Below are positions 33,154 through 42,633 of a stretch of 55,395 nt of DNA, piece by piece. The notes beneath the pieces were generated by a model. The model saw nothing but the letters and a program-made list of their open reading frames with translations, did no database searches and was not told the origin of the DNA. The stretch's first letter is position 1, and every line of letters starts with the position of its first letter. Origin of the DNA: Oligoflexia bacterium (GTDB lineage Bacteria > Bdellovibrionota > Bdellovibrionia > JABDDW01); contig JADLCR010000064.1 of assembly GCA_020847095.1 (NCBI GenBank), positions 1 to 55,395 of the forward strand, written 5' to 3'. The position numbers and the translations under genes were made by a program.

Positions 33154-35310
33154 TCAAAGGTTTTGTGAGGATTTGATTCCTTTATCTGAAGTTTTGAATC
33201 GTGCGTAAAGTGATGTCCCCTCGTAGCGCTTCCCCGCAAGACGGCTAAAAACATCTTGGGCCGTAATATGTTGCTCCGTTGAATCTGGCACCCGCCTTTG
33301 CCAATGGCCGTCGGGTTGTAACACGCGCGCCTTTTGATTGTCTTGCAAGTAAGTCTCTAAAATCACTTTGGCTATAAATTCTTTCAGCTGAGAATCATTT
33401 ACCGGAAATGCAATTTCAAATCGATTTTGAAGATTTCGATGCATCCAATCGGCACTCGACAAGTACACTAAATGGTCGCCACCATTTTCAAAATAATAAA
33501 TGCGGCTATGCTCAAGATACCGGCCAACAATGCTCACCACTCGAATGTTTTCACTTAAGCCAGGAACTCCTGGTCTCAAAATACATGCGCCTCGCACGAT
33601 AAGATCCACTTTGACTCCAGCTGCGGACGCCCGGTACAACGCCTCGGCCACTTCGACATCGACCAACGCGTTGATCTTGGCCACAATGCGAGCCGGCCGC
33701 CCCTGCTTGGCGTGCTCAATTTCGGCATCAATCCAGCTCATGAGCCGGTTTCTCAGCCCAATGGGTGCTACAACAAATGATTTGAAACCACGACTGGGCA
33801 CTTTACCCGATTCAAAAGCCTTGAAGACGTTTTCGGCATCAGCGCCAAAATCCTCATTGCAAGAAAGAACGGCTAAATCGGTGTACAGTCTCGCCGTTGA
33901 GGGGTTGTAATTGCCTGTTCCAACATGAACGTACGATCTGACCCCTGAATCTTCATTTCTGAGGATTTGGGTTAGTTTGCAATGAATCTTTTTGTCTGAA
34001 AAACCTTTAAGAACTTTTACTCCATGCTTTTTAAGCTCTTTGGCGAGACCGATATTTCGCTCTTCATCAAATCGAGCCCGAAACTCAATCATGACGGAGA
34101 CTTTTTTGCCGTTCTTGGCTGCCTGTATCAACGCATCGATCACGGGAGAATTCAGGCTCGTGCGATAAAGGGTCTGACGAATCTCCGTAACCTTCGAATC
34201 TCCAGCTGCGGCTTGAAGAATCGCAACCACGGTATCGAATGAATCATAGGGATGATGCAAGAGCAGATCTTTTTGTCTAATAACTCGAATTAAATCAGGA
34301 ATCTTATCAAGCTGGCCGGGGTTGTGCCCAACCCAAGATGGAAACTTAAGATGCTCAAATCCCTGAATTTCCAAAAACTTCCAAAGAATTTTCAGATCAA
34401 GCGGCGAATCGTAACGATAAACGCTCCTGGCTGGAAGCTTATGAGAATTGGCCAAAGCCAAAGCCCCATCGGAAATACTAGGGGCATCCACTTCAAGCCT
34501 GACAACAGAAAGTTTTTTCCGGGTTTGGATGGCTTGTTCGACCGAAATGATCAGCTCATCTGGATCTATATTGGGGTCGATTTCCACATCGGCATCACGA
34601 ATCAACTTAAATGGAAAGGCCTCAAGGACGGGTTCGCCTTTATAAATGACTCCCGTCAGGGCCACGATCAGCCTTTCGGCCAAAACAAAATGGTGGGTCA
34701 CTTGAGAAAGTTTTGATGGCAATCGAATCAACCGATCTTCAGGTTTTTTTAGGCTAAGAATCTCGATTCGATCTTGGAGCCTCACAAAGACATAGATCTT
34801 TCCACCCTCTAACTGCTGAAAAACCTCGGGGGATTTTACGGTGACCCTTTCAATCTTTGGCAACAGCTCTCGTGCGTCGGCCAAGAAGCTCTCAGTCGCC
34901 CCCTCTAATGTGGTTTGAAGATAGATTTTCTCTGTTTTGAGCAATTCAAGAATTTCACTTAATGCTTTGGCTTGGCGACTTTTTTGATCGAGTGCCCATT
35001 CGCGAATCTGCCCTAATACGTCTTCAATTTTTAATCCGTCTGGGCTTTTAGATTGAGTTTTTCTGGCCAGCTTCTTTTCGAGTCCGGCCACTCGAATCAT
35101 AAAAAACTCATCGAGGTTTGAACTTACGATAGAAACAAACTTAAGCCTCTCTAAGAGTGGGTACTTAGTGTCGTGGGCCTCTTCAAGCACACGATCGTTG
35201 AATGCCATCCAGCTTAGCTCCCGGTTGATATAGCGGGATAACGCAAGCTTTCCGACCTTTGCACTGCCTTCCATCGCCCCAATGTACTTCAATTGCAAGG
35301 CCGGATTCAA
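33154..35310 (-). CDS. ppk1: Polyphosphate kinase 1
   Basis: A 718-residue enzyme. The N-terminus has YINRELSWMAFNDRVLEEA and NLDEFFMIRVAGL. The catalytic half has the two conserved His motifs KKIHCKL, then HVGTGNYNPSTARLYTD, and later LEHSRIYYFENGGDHLVYLSSADWM. It reversibly makes polyphosphate from ATP. The start is the TTG at 35310, supported by AAGGGG 6 nt upstream. Length matches the family (~690-720). The thioredoxin/TPR gene follows 12 bp downstream. Confidence 0.96.
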   Translation of the reverse strand: MNPALQLKYIGAMEGSAKVGKLALSRYINRELSWMAFNDRVLEEAHDTKYPLLERLKFVSIVSSNLDEFFMIRVAGLEKKLARKTQSKSPDGLKIEDVLGQIREWALDQKSRQAKALSEILELLKTEKIYLQTTLEGATESFLADARELLPKIERVTVKSPEVFQQLEGGKIYVFVRLQDRIEILSLKKPEDRLIRLPSKLSQVTHHFVLAERLIVALTGVIYKGEPVLEAFPFKLIRDADVEIDPNIDPDELIISVEQAIQTRKKLSVVRLEVDAPSISDGALALANSHKLPARSVYRYDSPLDLKILWKFLEIQGFEHLKFPSWVGHNPGQLDKIPDLIRVIRQKDLLLHHPYDSFDTVVAILQAAAGDSKVTEIRQTLYRTSLNSPVIDALIQAAKNGKKVSVMIEFRARFDEERNIGLAKELKKHGVKVLKGFSDKKIHCKLTQILRNEDSGVRSYVHVGTGNYNPSTARLYTDLAVLSCNEDFGADAENVFKAFESGKVPSRGFKSFVVAPIGLRNRLMSWIDAEIEHAKQGRPARIVAKINALVDVEVAEALYRASAAGVKVDLIVRGACILRPGVPGLSENIRVVSIVGRYLEHSRIYYFENGGDHLVYLSSADWMHRNLQNRFEIAFPVNDSQLKEFIAKVILETYLQDNQKARVLQPDGHWQRRVPDSTEQHITAQDVFSRLAGKRYEGTSLYARFKTSDKGIKSSQNL

Positions 35311-35319
35311 GAAATCCCC

Positions 35320-35348
35320 TTGACCTGAGCAAATCCTAACAGGACGAT
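35320..35348 (+). promoter_or_regulatory. Candidate promoter of the methyltransferase gene at 35355
   Basis: TTGACC (35320-35325), 17-nt spacer, GACGAT (35343-35348), then 6 nt to the GTG at 35355. The spacing again predicts a leaderless message, although AGGA 10 nt before the GTG could act as a weak ribosome site. It overlaps the region just upstream of the divergent ppk1. Confidence 0.35.
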
Positions 35349-35354
35349 GATTTT

Positions 35355-36464
35355 GTGAAGCCAGAAATCTATAAAGTGCGAGAACAATACGAAAAGTACC
35401 CGTATCCAGAGCCGGCGCTCTTGGCCTATCCCAGTCGGTCCCTGAGTTGCCATGCGGCTTATGAAGTCGGCGCCGCCCTAACGACCGGAAAATTGGCTTC
35501 GCACGCCGGAAAACGTATCGCCTTGATTGGCTGTGGAACTCAAGAGCCGCTGATCATGGCAAAGCTTCATCCCAAAGCTCATGTGACGGCGATTGATGTG
35601 AGCAAAAAGAGCCTTCGCCAAGCCAAACTTTCTACCCAACTCTGGTTTTGCGATAATATTGAATTTGTTCATAACGACCTCGAATCGTTTGCCATCGAAA
35701 ACGAAGGACGCTTTGACTATGTTCACTGTTACGGAGTTGTTCATCACTTGCCTTCTCCTCAAAGAGGAATTAGCGCGGTGGCGCAACTCTTGTCTCGAGA
35801 CGGATTTGCCCGCCTCATGGTTTATGCCGAAAGTAGCCGTCGGCGGATAAACGGAATTAAGCGCGTGGCAAAGATGCTCGGCCTCTCTGCAGCCGATCCC
35901 GAAAGTCCATTCTTGATTCAAAGGATGATTGAGTCGCTACCGGAAAATCACCCCTTGCGTATTACATTTTCGATGCACACCGAAAGGCATTCGACAGCCG
36001 GTCTCGTTGACGCGTTTTTGCATGCCTGCGAAAACCCGCTGACCCTCTCGCAGCTCGTGGAAAGTGTGGGTGAGAACAGTTGTTTCATTCACGATTGGGA
36101 CTTGAGTTTGCGCTCCATTGAAATGATCAACGATGCTCCAGGCGATAACTTGTACGAGAAAATCAAATGGCTTGAACTCAGCACTCAGTGGCCAGGGCAT
36201 TGGGTTTTTTGGATGTCCAAACTTCGCCACCCCATTAATGCCAATCGCCTCGCCATTAACCCAGCATTTCGCTTAAGACCTTTTCGAACAAGCCACACTT
36301 CAGGAATTTTGAGACAAAAGATTGAGTTCGATCCCGAGATCAAAAAATTATTGCATCAGCTTCAAAGCGGTCCAATCCCACTGGAAAAAGCCCACGCCCT
36401 TGTTGATTCTAAGCGCCTAAGTCTTTTAACCGCGGCCCGGTTGGTCTTAGAGGTCGGCCCATGA
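35355..36464 (+). CDS. SAM-dependent methyltransferase (class I) with an extended C-terminal region
   Basis: A 369-residue protein starting at GTG. Its N-terminus (REQYEKYPYPEP) is typical of a group of class I methyltransferases. The SAM site is IALIGCGTQEP with HVTAIDVSKKSL, followed by FDYVHCYGVVHHLPSPQRG. About 150 further residues include a helical C-terminal region. The substrate is unknown. The last 4 bp overlap the next gene (ATGA), so the two proteins are likely made together. Confidence 0.8.
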   Translation: MKPEIYKVREQYEKYPYPEPALLAYPSRSLSCHAAYEVGAALTTGKLASHAGKRIALIGCGTQEPLIMAKLHPKAHVTAIDVSKKSLRQAKLSTQLWFCDNIEFVHNDLESFAIENEGRFDYVHCYGVVHHLPSPQRGISAVAQLLSRDGFARLMVYAESSRRRINGIKRVAKMLGLSAADPESPFLIQRMIESLPENHPLRITFSMHTERHSTAGLVDAFLHACENPLTLSQLVESVGENSCFIHDWDLSLRSIEMINDAPGDNLYEKIKWLELSTQWPGHWVFWMSKLRHPINANRLAINPAFRLRPFRTSHTSGILRQKIEFDPEIKKLLHQLQSGPIPLEKAHALVDSKRLSLLTAARLVLEVGP

Positions 36465-37039
36465 GAGTGGACCTTCAATTCCCTTATTCGAATCAATGGG
36501 AATCTAAACTGACCTCCCTCATTGAGAAGGCGACAATCTTTGAACTCGATTGGTATTGGCAACCCTTTCATCAAGCTGGATTTGAATCTCTCACTTGGGC
36601 CGCCGAGCAGGGTTGGGAGAGAAACCTCGTCGATTCAGCCATCGCGCAAATCTCCTGTCCTTCTGTCAGCGGTTCTCAAAAAGAAGAATTTTTGCGAACC
36701 CGACTGTGTGACGAGAACGGCCGCGTCTGGCCCCTTGATCCGGAAAGCTCAATTCGCAAGACCTGGGAGCTATCTGGGCATCTCACAAATTGGGCCAACC
36801 GCGCCTTGCCTACCATCGAAGATCTTAGACAGCTTCTGCAAACATCATGGATTCCGGATTTGAAATCTTCGGTCGAGTTTTCTCAAGTGTCCACGTGGTT
36901 GACAGGGGAACCTTTTTTGCTGAAAAAATTCCAGCGACTTTCGGCCTGGGACCAACTCATTTGCCTTGAAACCCTTTCTGGGTGCGCTTTTCCAAAATCA
37001 ACTTTAACCTTTCAACGCATTTACACCGTCTCAACCTAG
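36461..37039 (+). CDS. Unknown protein, translationally coupled to the methyltransferase
   Basis: A 192-residue soluble-looking protein without signal peptide or membrane segment. It is rich in Trp (about ten, e.g. FELDWYWQPF, SLTWAAEQGW) and Leu/Ser. No motif was recognised. Its ATG overlaps the methyltransferase stop, and a TPR gene follows 35 bp later, so it may be a partner or target of the methyltransferase. Confidence 0.65.
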   Translation: MRVDLQFPYSNQWESKLTSLIEKATIFELDWYWQPFHQAGFESLTWAAEQGWERNLVDSAIAQISCPSVSGSQKEEFLRTRLCDENGRVWPLDPESSIRKTWELSGHLTNWANRALPTIEDLRQLLQTSWIPDLKSSVEFSQVSTWLTGEPFLLKKFQRLSAWDQLICLETLSGCAFPKSTLTFQRIYTVST

Positions 37040-37074
37040 TGATATAGAAATGGACCTCACTGAGGGGAAAAACG

Positions 37075-37581
37075 GTGGAGAGAGCAAAGGTCCTAAATTT
37101 AAATCAATATCGGGCGCAAGCCCTGGTCGAAGACGGAAAGCATCTTATTTCTGTTGGCGACCTCGACGGAGCCGTTGACGCTTTTCAACGCGCCATCGAA
37201 CTGCACCCTATTGCCGATGCCTACAGTTACATGGGTTGGGTTTTGAGCCTCAAGGGCCAAACAGACCAAGCCATTTTGCTTTGTAAGACTGCAATCGAAC
37301 TCGATCCGGATTTTGGCAATCCCTATAACGACATTGGAAGTTACCTTATTCAAAAAAATCAGCTCGAAGACGCCATTCCTTGGCTTCAAAAAGCAAAAAA
37401 TGCCCGCCGCTATGAGCCAAGGCATTTTCCTCATATCAATTTAGGTCGAATCTACTCGGCCCAAGGGCGCATTTCAGATGCCATATCAGAGTTTCGTCAG
37501 GCGCTGACTTACGCTCCAGAGCATCAAGAAATCCAAAAGGTTCTTGAGCAACTTGAAAAGCTACAAGACTCCTCAATATAA
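37075..37581 (+). CDS. TPR-repeat protein
   Basis: A 168-residue protein made almost wholly of three to four tetratricopeptide repeats: GDLDGAVDAFQRAIELHP, GQTDQAILLCKTAIELDPD, NQLEDAIPWLQKAKNA and GRISDAISEFRQALTYAPE. It should be a protein-interaction scaffold in the cytoplasm. It starts at GTG 37075 with GAGGGG upstream. The first ~15 residues (VERAKVLNLNQYRAQ) are outside the repeats. The partner is unknown. Confidence 0.85.
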   Translation: MERAKVLNLNQYRAQALVEDGKHLISVGDLDGAVDAFQRAIELHPIADAYSYMGWVLSLKGQTDQAILLCKTAIELDPDFGNPYNDIGSYLIQKNQLEDAIPWLQKAKNARRYEPRHFPHINLGRIYSAQGRISDAISEFRQALTYAPEHQEIQKVLEQLEKLQDSSI

Positions 37582-37682
37582 CTCGTAGCGTTATCATCGG
37601 ATTCGTATACAATTTGATGTTGATTTGCCGTCTCGGAAAGGCGAAAAAAAGAGTCTCTGATGAGCACGAGCGAGGAATAGAA

Positions 37683-39482
37683 ATGAGTCAATCAATCATC
37701 AATGACTGTAGCATCACTGTTGCCACTGTTAACGGAAGCGGCTCCCAGTCGGCCAACAATATTTTATTAAAAACTTTGTTTAGGATGGGGATCCCGGTTG
37801 GAGCAAAAAATCTCTTTCCGTCCAACATTCAAGGTCTTCCCACTTGGTACACCATTCGAGTTAATAAAAATGGGTTTACCGCTAGAAAGCGTGACTTAGA
37901 TATTTGCGTCGCTCTTAACCCAGCCACTTGGTCCGATGATTTGAAGTCGGTCAAAAAGGGCGGCGTCATGATCTACAACTCCGAGTATCCACTCACTTCG
38001 GGGCTTCGCGATGATTTGTTGTTTTATCCGGTGCCATTCAAAAAATTAGCGGAAGAAAACTTTACTGAAGTCAAACTACGAAAACTTTTGACCAACATGA
38101 TTTACGTTGGAGTGCTCACGGAGCTTTTGGGAATTGATGTTGATGTCTTAAAAACCGTGGTCAATGATTCGTTCGCTTCGAAACAAAAAGTGGTGGAAAG
38201 TAATTTTAAAGCCATTCAGGTTGGAATCGAATACGCAAAAGCCAACATCAAGAAAACTGACCCTTACCGCGTCGAAAAAATGGATCAAAATAAGAACAAA
38301 ATAGTTATCGACGGGAATACGGCGGCCGCTCTCGGCTGCGTGTATGGCGGATGTAGTTTTGTTAGCTGGTACCCAATCACACCTTCAAGCTCTCTTTGCG
38401 AAGCGACCATTGACTACTTTGAAGAGCTTCGAGTGGATCCCGCCACGGGAAAAAAGAATTTCGCCGTTGTACAAGCTGAAGATGAATTGGCCGCCCTTGG
38501 AATGGCACTAGGTGCCGGATGGGCTGGGGCTCGAGCCATGACGGCGACTAGTGGACCAGGTATTAGTCTTATGGCTGAATTCACGGGGTTTGTGTATTTC
38601 ACAGAAATTCCCGCTGTCATTTTTGATATTCAGCGCGTAGGCCCATCAACCGGTCTCCCCACCCGAACAGCCCAAGGGGACATTGAATCCACGCACCGTT
38701 TGAGCCACGGTGATAAGCAGCATCCGCTTTTATTGCCGGCCAATCCCGTAGAATGTTTTGATTTCGCCCAATCGGCATTTGATCTCGCAGACCGTCTGCA
38801 AACTCCCGTATTTGTCATGAGTGATCTTGATCTCGGAATGAACCAATGGGTTTCTGATAAGTTTAAACCCAGCGATAAGCCACTTGATCGAGGAAAGGTT
38901 TTAGATGCCGCAGGCCTTTCAAAGGCAGGCACTTTTGGCCGATATCGCGACGTAGATGGAGATGGAATTTGTTATCGCACTCTGCCAGGCACCGATCATC
39001 CGATGGCGTCTTATTTTGTGCGAGGTTCGGGTCATAACGAAGATGCTAAATACACAGAAAAAGCAGACGACTACGCCCGTCTGATGGATCGACTGAAGAA
39101 AAAATACGCCACCGCAAAGAATTACGTTCCGAAATCTGTGACCCAACTCGACTCGGGCGCAAAAGTTGGAATTTTGGCTTATGGCAGTACCGACTTAGTC
39201 ATTCCAGAAGTCCGCGAATTATTAAAAGCTCAGGGCCTTAAGACCAGTTACTTAAGACTTAGAGCTTTGCCCTTCGGCGACGAAGTCACCCAGTTTTTCA
39301 AAGATCATGATCGCGTCTATATTGTTGAACAAAATCGCGACGGGCAAATGGATCGCATAGTCCGTCTCGAAATCGGAGAGTTGAGTCTCAAGGCAAAGTC
39401 TGTGGCCTATACGGACGGACTTCCCCTTGATGCCCACACTGTGGTTGAAAAAATTCTCAGCAAAGAAAAGGGACAAGCATGA
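37683..39482 (+). CDS. korA: 2-oxoacid:acceptor (2-oxoglutarate:ferredoxin) oxidoreductase, alpha subunit with fused gamma domain
   Basis: A 599-residue protein. The N-terminal ~190 residues are the gamma domain (VNGSGSQSANNILLKTLFRMG). The alpha domain follows, with SWYPITPSSSLCEA, QAEDELAALGMALGAGWAGARAMTATSGPG and TRTAQGDIE, as in KorA. With the beta subunit it converts 2-oxoglutarate and CoA to succinyl-CoA, reducing ferredoxin. The start at 37683 has GAGGA 7 nt upstream. It overlaps korB by 4 bp (ATGA). Other 2-oxoacids cannot be excluded. Confidence 0.9.
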   Translation: MSQSIINDCSITVATVNGSGSQSANNILLKTLFRMGIPVGAKNLFPSNIQGLPTWYTIRVNKNGFTARKRDLDICVALNPATWSDDLKSVKKGGVMIYNSEYPLTSGLRDDLLFYPVPFKKLAEENFTEVKLRKLLTNMIYVGVLTELLGIDVDVLKTVVNDSFASKQKVVESNFKAIQVGIEYAKANIKKTDPYRVEKMDQNKNKIVIDGNTAAALGCVYGGCSFVSWYPITPSSSLCEATIDYFEELRVDPATGKKNFAVVQAEDELAALGMALGAGWAGARAMTATSGPGISLMAEFTGFVYFTEIPAVIFDIQRVGPSTGLPTRTAQGDIESTHRLSHGDKQHPLLLPANPVECFDFAQSAFDLADRLQTPVFVMSDLDLGMNQWVSDKFKPSDKPLDRGKVLDAAGLSKAGTFGRYRDVDGDGICYRTLPGTDHPMASYFVRGSGHNEDAKYTEKADDYARLMDRLKKKYATAKNYVPKSVTQLDSGAKVGILAYGSTDLVIPEVRELLKAQGLKTSYLRLRALPFGDEVTQFFKDHDRVYIVEQNRDGQMDRIVRLEIGELSLKAKSVAYTDGLPLDAHTVVEKILSKEKGQA

Positions 39483-40528
39483 GCACCACCACAACACCAA
39501 CGGCAGCAGCGCCTTCAACAAATTCAATTGGCCTTAACAAGAATGATTATAAAGGCGGGCCGAGCACGCTTTGCATTGGTTGCGGACACGACAGCATCAC
39601 CAACCATATCATCACGTCATTTTATGAACTGGGAATTAACCCGCACATGGTTGCGAAGATGTCAGGGATTGGCTGTTCATCGAAAACCCCTGCTTACTTC
39701 ATGAGCCGCGCTCACGGATTTAACTCTGTGCACGGACGGATGCCATCGGTTTCAACTGGCGCCAAAGTGGCTAATCGCAATCTCAACCTGATTGCTGTCA
39801 GCGGCGACGGCGATACAGCGAGCATTGGTTTGGGACAATTTTCTCACTTAATAAGACGCAATTTGGACATGGTTTACATCGTAGAAAATAACGGCGTATA
39901 TGGACTAACAAAGGGACAATTCAGCGCCACGGCCGATAAAAATTCAAAATTAAAGTACGGCGCTGTGAATCCATTTGAGCAAATTGACATTTGTGAACTC
40001 GCCATCACTTTGGGTTGCGGGTTTGTCGCTCGCTCCTTTTCGGGAGATCCAAAGCAGCTTGTTCCTCTGATTAAAGCAGCGGTGTCTCACAAAGGGACTG
40101 CCATCATTGATTGCATCAGTCCTTGCGTTACATTTAATAACCATGAGGGCTCCACCCGAAGTTACCTAGCTGTTAAAGAAAAAGATGAGCCATTACATGA
40201 AATCGGGTATGTGCATGGCGCTCCAGAGATTAGAGTGGATTACCCCGAAGGTAGCGTTCAAGAAGTGGAACTAGCGGATGGAAGCATTATCACGCTTAAG
40301 AAGTTGGACCGGGACTTTAATCCAACTGATAAGCTGGCCGCCCTAAATCTCATTGAAACGTCAAAGCGTGAAGGACTCCTTCTCACCGGGCTTTTTTACG
40401 TCAACACGACGAATGCCGACTTAACTCAGACATTAACGTTGACAGACACGCCCTTGGCCCAGCTCAAGGATTCTGACCTTCGTCCTGGAACGGACAAGCT
40501 TTCGAAGATTTTAAAATCGTTCGAATAA
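39479..40528 (+). CDS. korB: 2-oxoacid:acceptor (2-oxoglutarate:ferredoxin) oxidoreductase, beta subunit
   Basis: A 349-residue thiamine-diphosphate-binding subunit. It has the cluster-binding Cys of single-[4Fe-4S] enzymes (LCIGCGH, GIGCSSKTP, ISPCVTFNNH) and the thiamine-diphosphate motif VSGDGDTASIGLGQF...VENNGVYGLTKGQ. It forms the catalytic partner of KorA, with which it is translationally coupled. The first ~20 residues are a Thr/Pro/Ala-rich extension. With FumC in the same window it supports an oxidative TCA cycle using ferredoxin. Confidence 0.93.
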   Translation: MSTTTTPTAAAPSTNSIGLNKNDYKGGPSTLCIGCGHDSITNHIITSFYELGINPHMVAKMSGIGCSSKTPAYFMSRAHGFNSVHGRMPSVSTGAKVANRNLNLIAVSGDGDTASIGLGQFSHLIRRNLDMVYIVENNGVYGLTKGQFSATADKNSKLKYGAVNPFEQIDICELAITLGCGFVARSFSGDPKQLVPLIKAAVSHKGTAIIDCISPCVTFNNHEGSTRSYLAVKEKDEPLHEIGYVHGAPEIRVDYPEGSVQEVELADGSIITLKKLDRDFNPTDKLAALNLIETSKREGLLLTGLFYVNTTNADLTQTLTLTDTPLAQLKDSDLRPGTDKLSKILKSFE

Positions 40529-40574
40529 GCTTATCTCAGTTCGTTAAGATTCCGAAAATACTATAGGAAATCTT

Positions 40575-42623
40575 ATGACGGACAGCGCCTCAGGAAATTC
40601 GAATCCCAACATTCCAGCTCCACCAACGGAACTGGCCGAAGCATCCACGGAGAGCAATGTGGTGGTGCCTCCGCCGCCACCGGCAGACGCCAAACCACAA
40701 GCGCCCATTCCGGATCCTGTGGCTCTAGTTAAAGATGCACCTGCACCGCCACCAGTTCCCCAAGCTCAGCCAAACGGACCCAATCAACCACAAAAAATGG
40801 CCCATCGGTTGAAAATTCCCATCGCCTTTAAACTGACGTTTATCACCGTACTTCTCATGCTCAGTGCAACTGTGCCCATTGCGCTTCGATCAAGTCATCT
40901 ATTCGAAAAAGAAAGTGGAAAGCGCGAAGAAGACACCAACCGTGACCAGGCAAAAACCGTCGGAGATGAAGTTCAAGAGGCCTTCAAAAACTTTATTGAT
41001 AAGTCAAAATTGGTAGGAAGCATTCTTTATAAGACCTTTCCCTCCGAGGAAAATAGAGAACAAGCGCTCGATCTTTCGTTTCGCACAGATAAGGACTTAG
41101 TTGCTGTTGAAGTTATCGCGGTGGCCGAAGGGCGTCCGCTAACGCTCAAGCGCGTGGTCAATGAAGAATACTTGAAGCAATACGACCTCAAAACTGATTA
41201 CATCGACAATTTGCGATCAGTTAAGCCTTTCCCAGTTCAAATTCCGCTGAACGGAGATATTGAGATTCGAAACTCCACGATTGAGGGGGGCGCTCCACTG
41301 CTCACCCTAGGTGTTCCGATGGTGAGAGATGAGTTTGGAAATATCACCACGATTGTACTTGCTGATATTCGTTTGGATCGCATTCAAAAGATATTCTCAA
41401 GCGTCAGCGAGCGCACTATTTATCTCATCGACCGTGAAGGTCACGTTCTTGCTCACCCAAATGAGAAGTTAGCGCTCACCGGTAAAAAACTTGATGCCAT
41501 CCCGATTGTATCTTTGGCGCTGACAAAGAAAGTCGCTCAGTTTCAAACTCGATTTGAAGACGAAGAGACCGAAGAGCGATTCGTCGCTGCGTTTGTGAAG
41601 ACTCCGTACGGCGCGACAGTTATTTCTCAGGTTCCAGAGGCCGTTATTCTGGAGCCATCACAATTTGTTCGCCGCCAAGCGTTTTTGATCACCGGGGTTG
41701 TTCTTTCATCGGCGTTTTTCTTCATCATCTTATTCTCGGCCACACTGACTCGGCCCTTAGAAGTTTTGGTTTCTACGACGAAAGAAGTTGCCCAAGGCAA
41801 TCTTGAGGCCCGAACCCATTTGAGAACTAGCGATGAGGTCGGAGAACTGGCAGAAGCCTTTGACCAGATGGTCGACGGTCTACGTGAACGAGACAAGGTG
41901 AAAACCTTGTTCAACAAGTTCCACGGTACTGGTGTGGCCAGTCAGTTGATCTCCGGCGAGATCAAATTGGGCGGTGAACAGCGCGAAGCAACAGTATTTT
42001 TTAGCGATATCCGAGGGTTCACTTCATTTTCAGAAAAAATCTCTCCGCAACAAGTCGTGGACATGCTCAACGAGTACTTCAAAATCATGGTAGGAATCAT
42101 CAACACCAATCATGGGGTGGTGGATAAGTTTATCGGAGATGCCATTATGGCTGTTTGGGGAGCTCCTGAAAGTCATGGTAACGACGCGGTTAATGCTATC
42201 AAAGCTTGTATTGAAATGCGCGTGGCCTTAGAAAAACTCAACGATGAGCGAATGGCGCGCGGTGAAAGTGAAGTTAAAATTGGAATGGGATTGCATTCGG
42301 GACCACTTATTGCGGGGACCATTGGTAGCGATGACCGCATGGAGTACACCGTCATTGGGGATACCGTGAATATGGCCTCCCGAATTGAAGCGGCCACAAA
42401 AGCCTACGGTACGGACTTACTGATCAGCGAAGTGACTTATGAACTTGTCAAAGAATACTTCACCGTTGAACAAGCCGGATCGGCAGTTGTTAAAGGAAAA
42501 TCTGAACCACTAAAGCTATTCAAAGTTACCGGGTACTTCGATGAAAGCGGAAAACCCGTCGAAGTCAAAACTCGATATTCACATTATGAAGCTGAATCCG
42601 CTGACAAAGTTAAAGTTGCTTAG
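40575..42623 (+). CDS. Membrane-bound class III adenylate cyclase with extracytoplasmic sensor and HAMP domain
   Basis: A 682-residue protein. The N-terminal ~75 residues are Pro/Ala-rich and cytoplasmic. Membrane segment 1 lies at ~83-103, a Cache-like sensor domain at ~110-365, segment 2 at ~370-393, a HAMP domain at ~395-445, and a class III cyclase domain at ~460-645. The catalytic domain has metal Asp residues in FFSDIRGFT and KFIGDAIMAVWG, with the adenine-selecting Lys in DKFIGD. YTVIGDTVNMASR carries the Asp/Thr pair and the catalytic Asn and Arg. It should make cAMP in response to an external signal. AGGAAA precedes the ATG. The cNMP-domain protein at 1235 is a possible effector. Confidence 0.92.
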   Translation: MTDSASGNSNPNIPAPPTELAEASTESNVVVPPPPPADAKPQAPIPDPVALVKDAPAPPPVPQAQPNGPNQPQKMAHRLKIPIAFKLTFITVLLMLSATVPIALRSSHLFEKESGKREEDTNRDQAKTVGDEVQEAFKNFIDKSKLVGSILYKTFPSEENREQALDLSFRTDKDLVAVEVIAVAEGRPLTLKRVVNEEYLKQYDLKTDYIDNLRSVKPFPVQIPLNGDIEIRNSTIEGGAPLLTLGVPMVRDEFGNITTIVLADIRLDRIQKIFSSVSERTIYLIDREGHVLAHPNEKLALTGKKLDAIPIVSLALTKKVAQFQTRFEDEETEERFVAAFVKTPYGATVISQVPEAVILEPSQFVRRQAFLITGVVLSSAFFFIILFSATLTRPLEVLVSTTKEVAQGNLEARTHLRTSDEVGELAEAFDQMVDGLRERDKVKTLFNKFHGTGVASQLISGEIKLGGEQREATVFFSDIRGFTSFSEKISPQQVVDMLNEYFKIMVGIINTNHGVVDKFIGDAIMAVWGAPESHGNDAVNAIKACIEMRVALEKLNDERMARGESEVKIGMGLHSGPLIAGTIGSDDRMEYTVIGDTVNMASRIEAATKAYGTDLLISEVTYELVKEYFTVEQAGSAVVKGKSEPLKLFKVTGYFDESGKPVEVKTRYSHYEAESADKVKVA

Positions 42624-42633
42624 TTACTGACGA

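Noticed and set aside
37614-37682. Extended N-terminus for KorA
   Set aside because: The family N-terminus and a good GAGGA ribosome site both point to the ATG at 37683.
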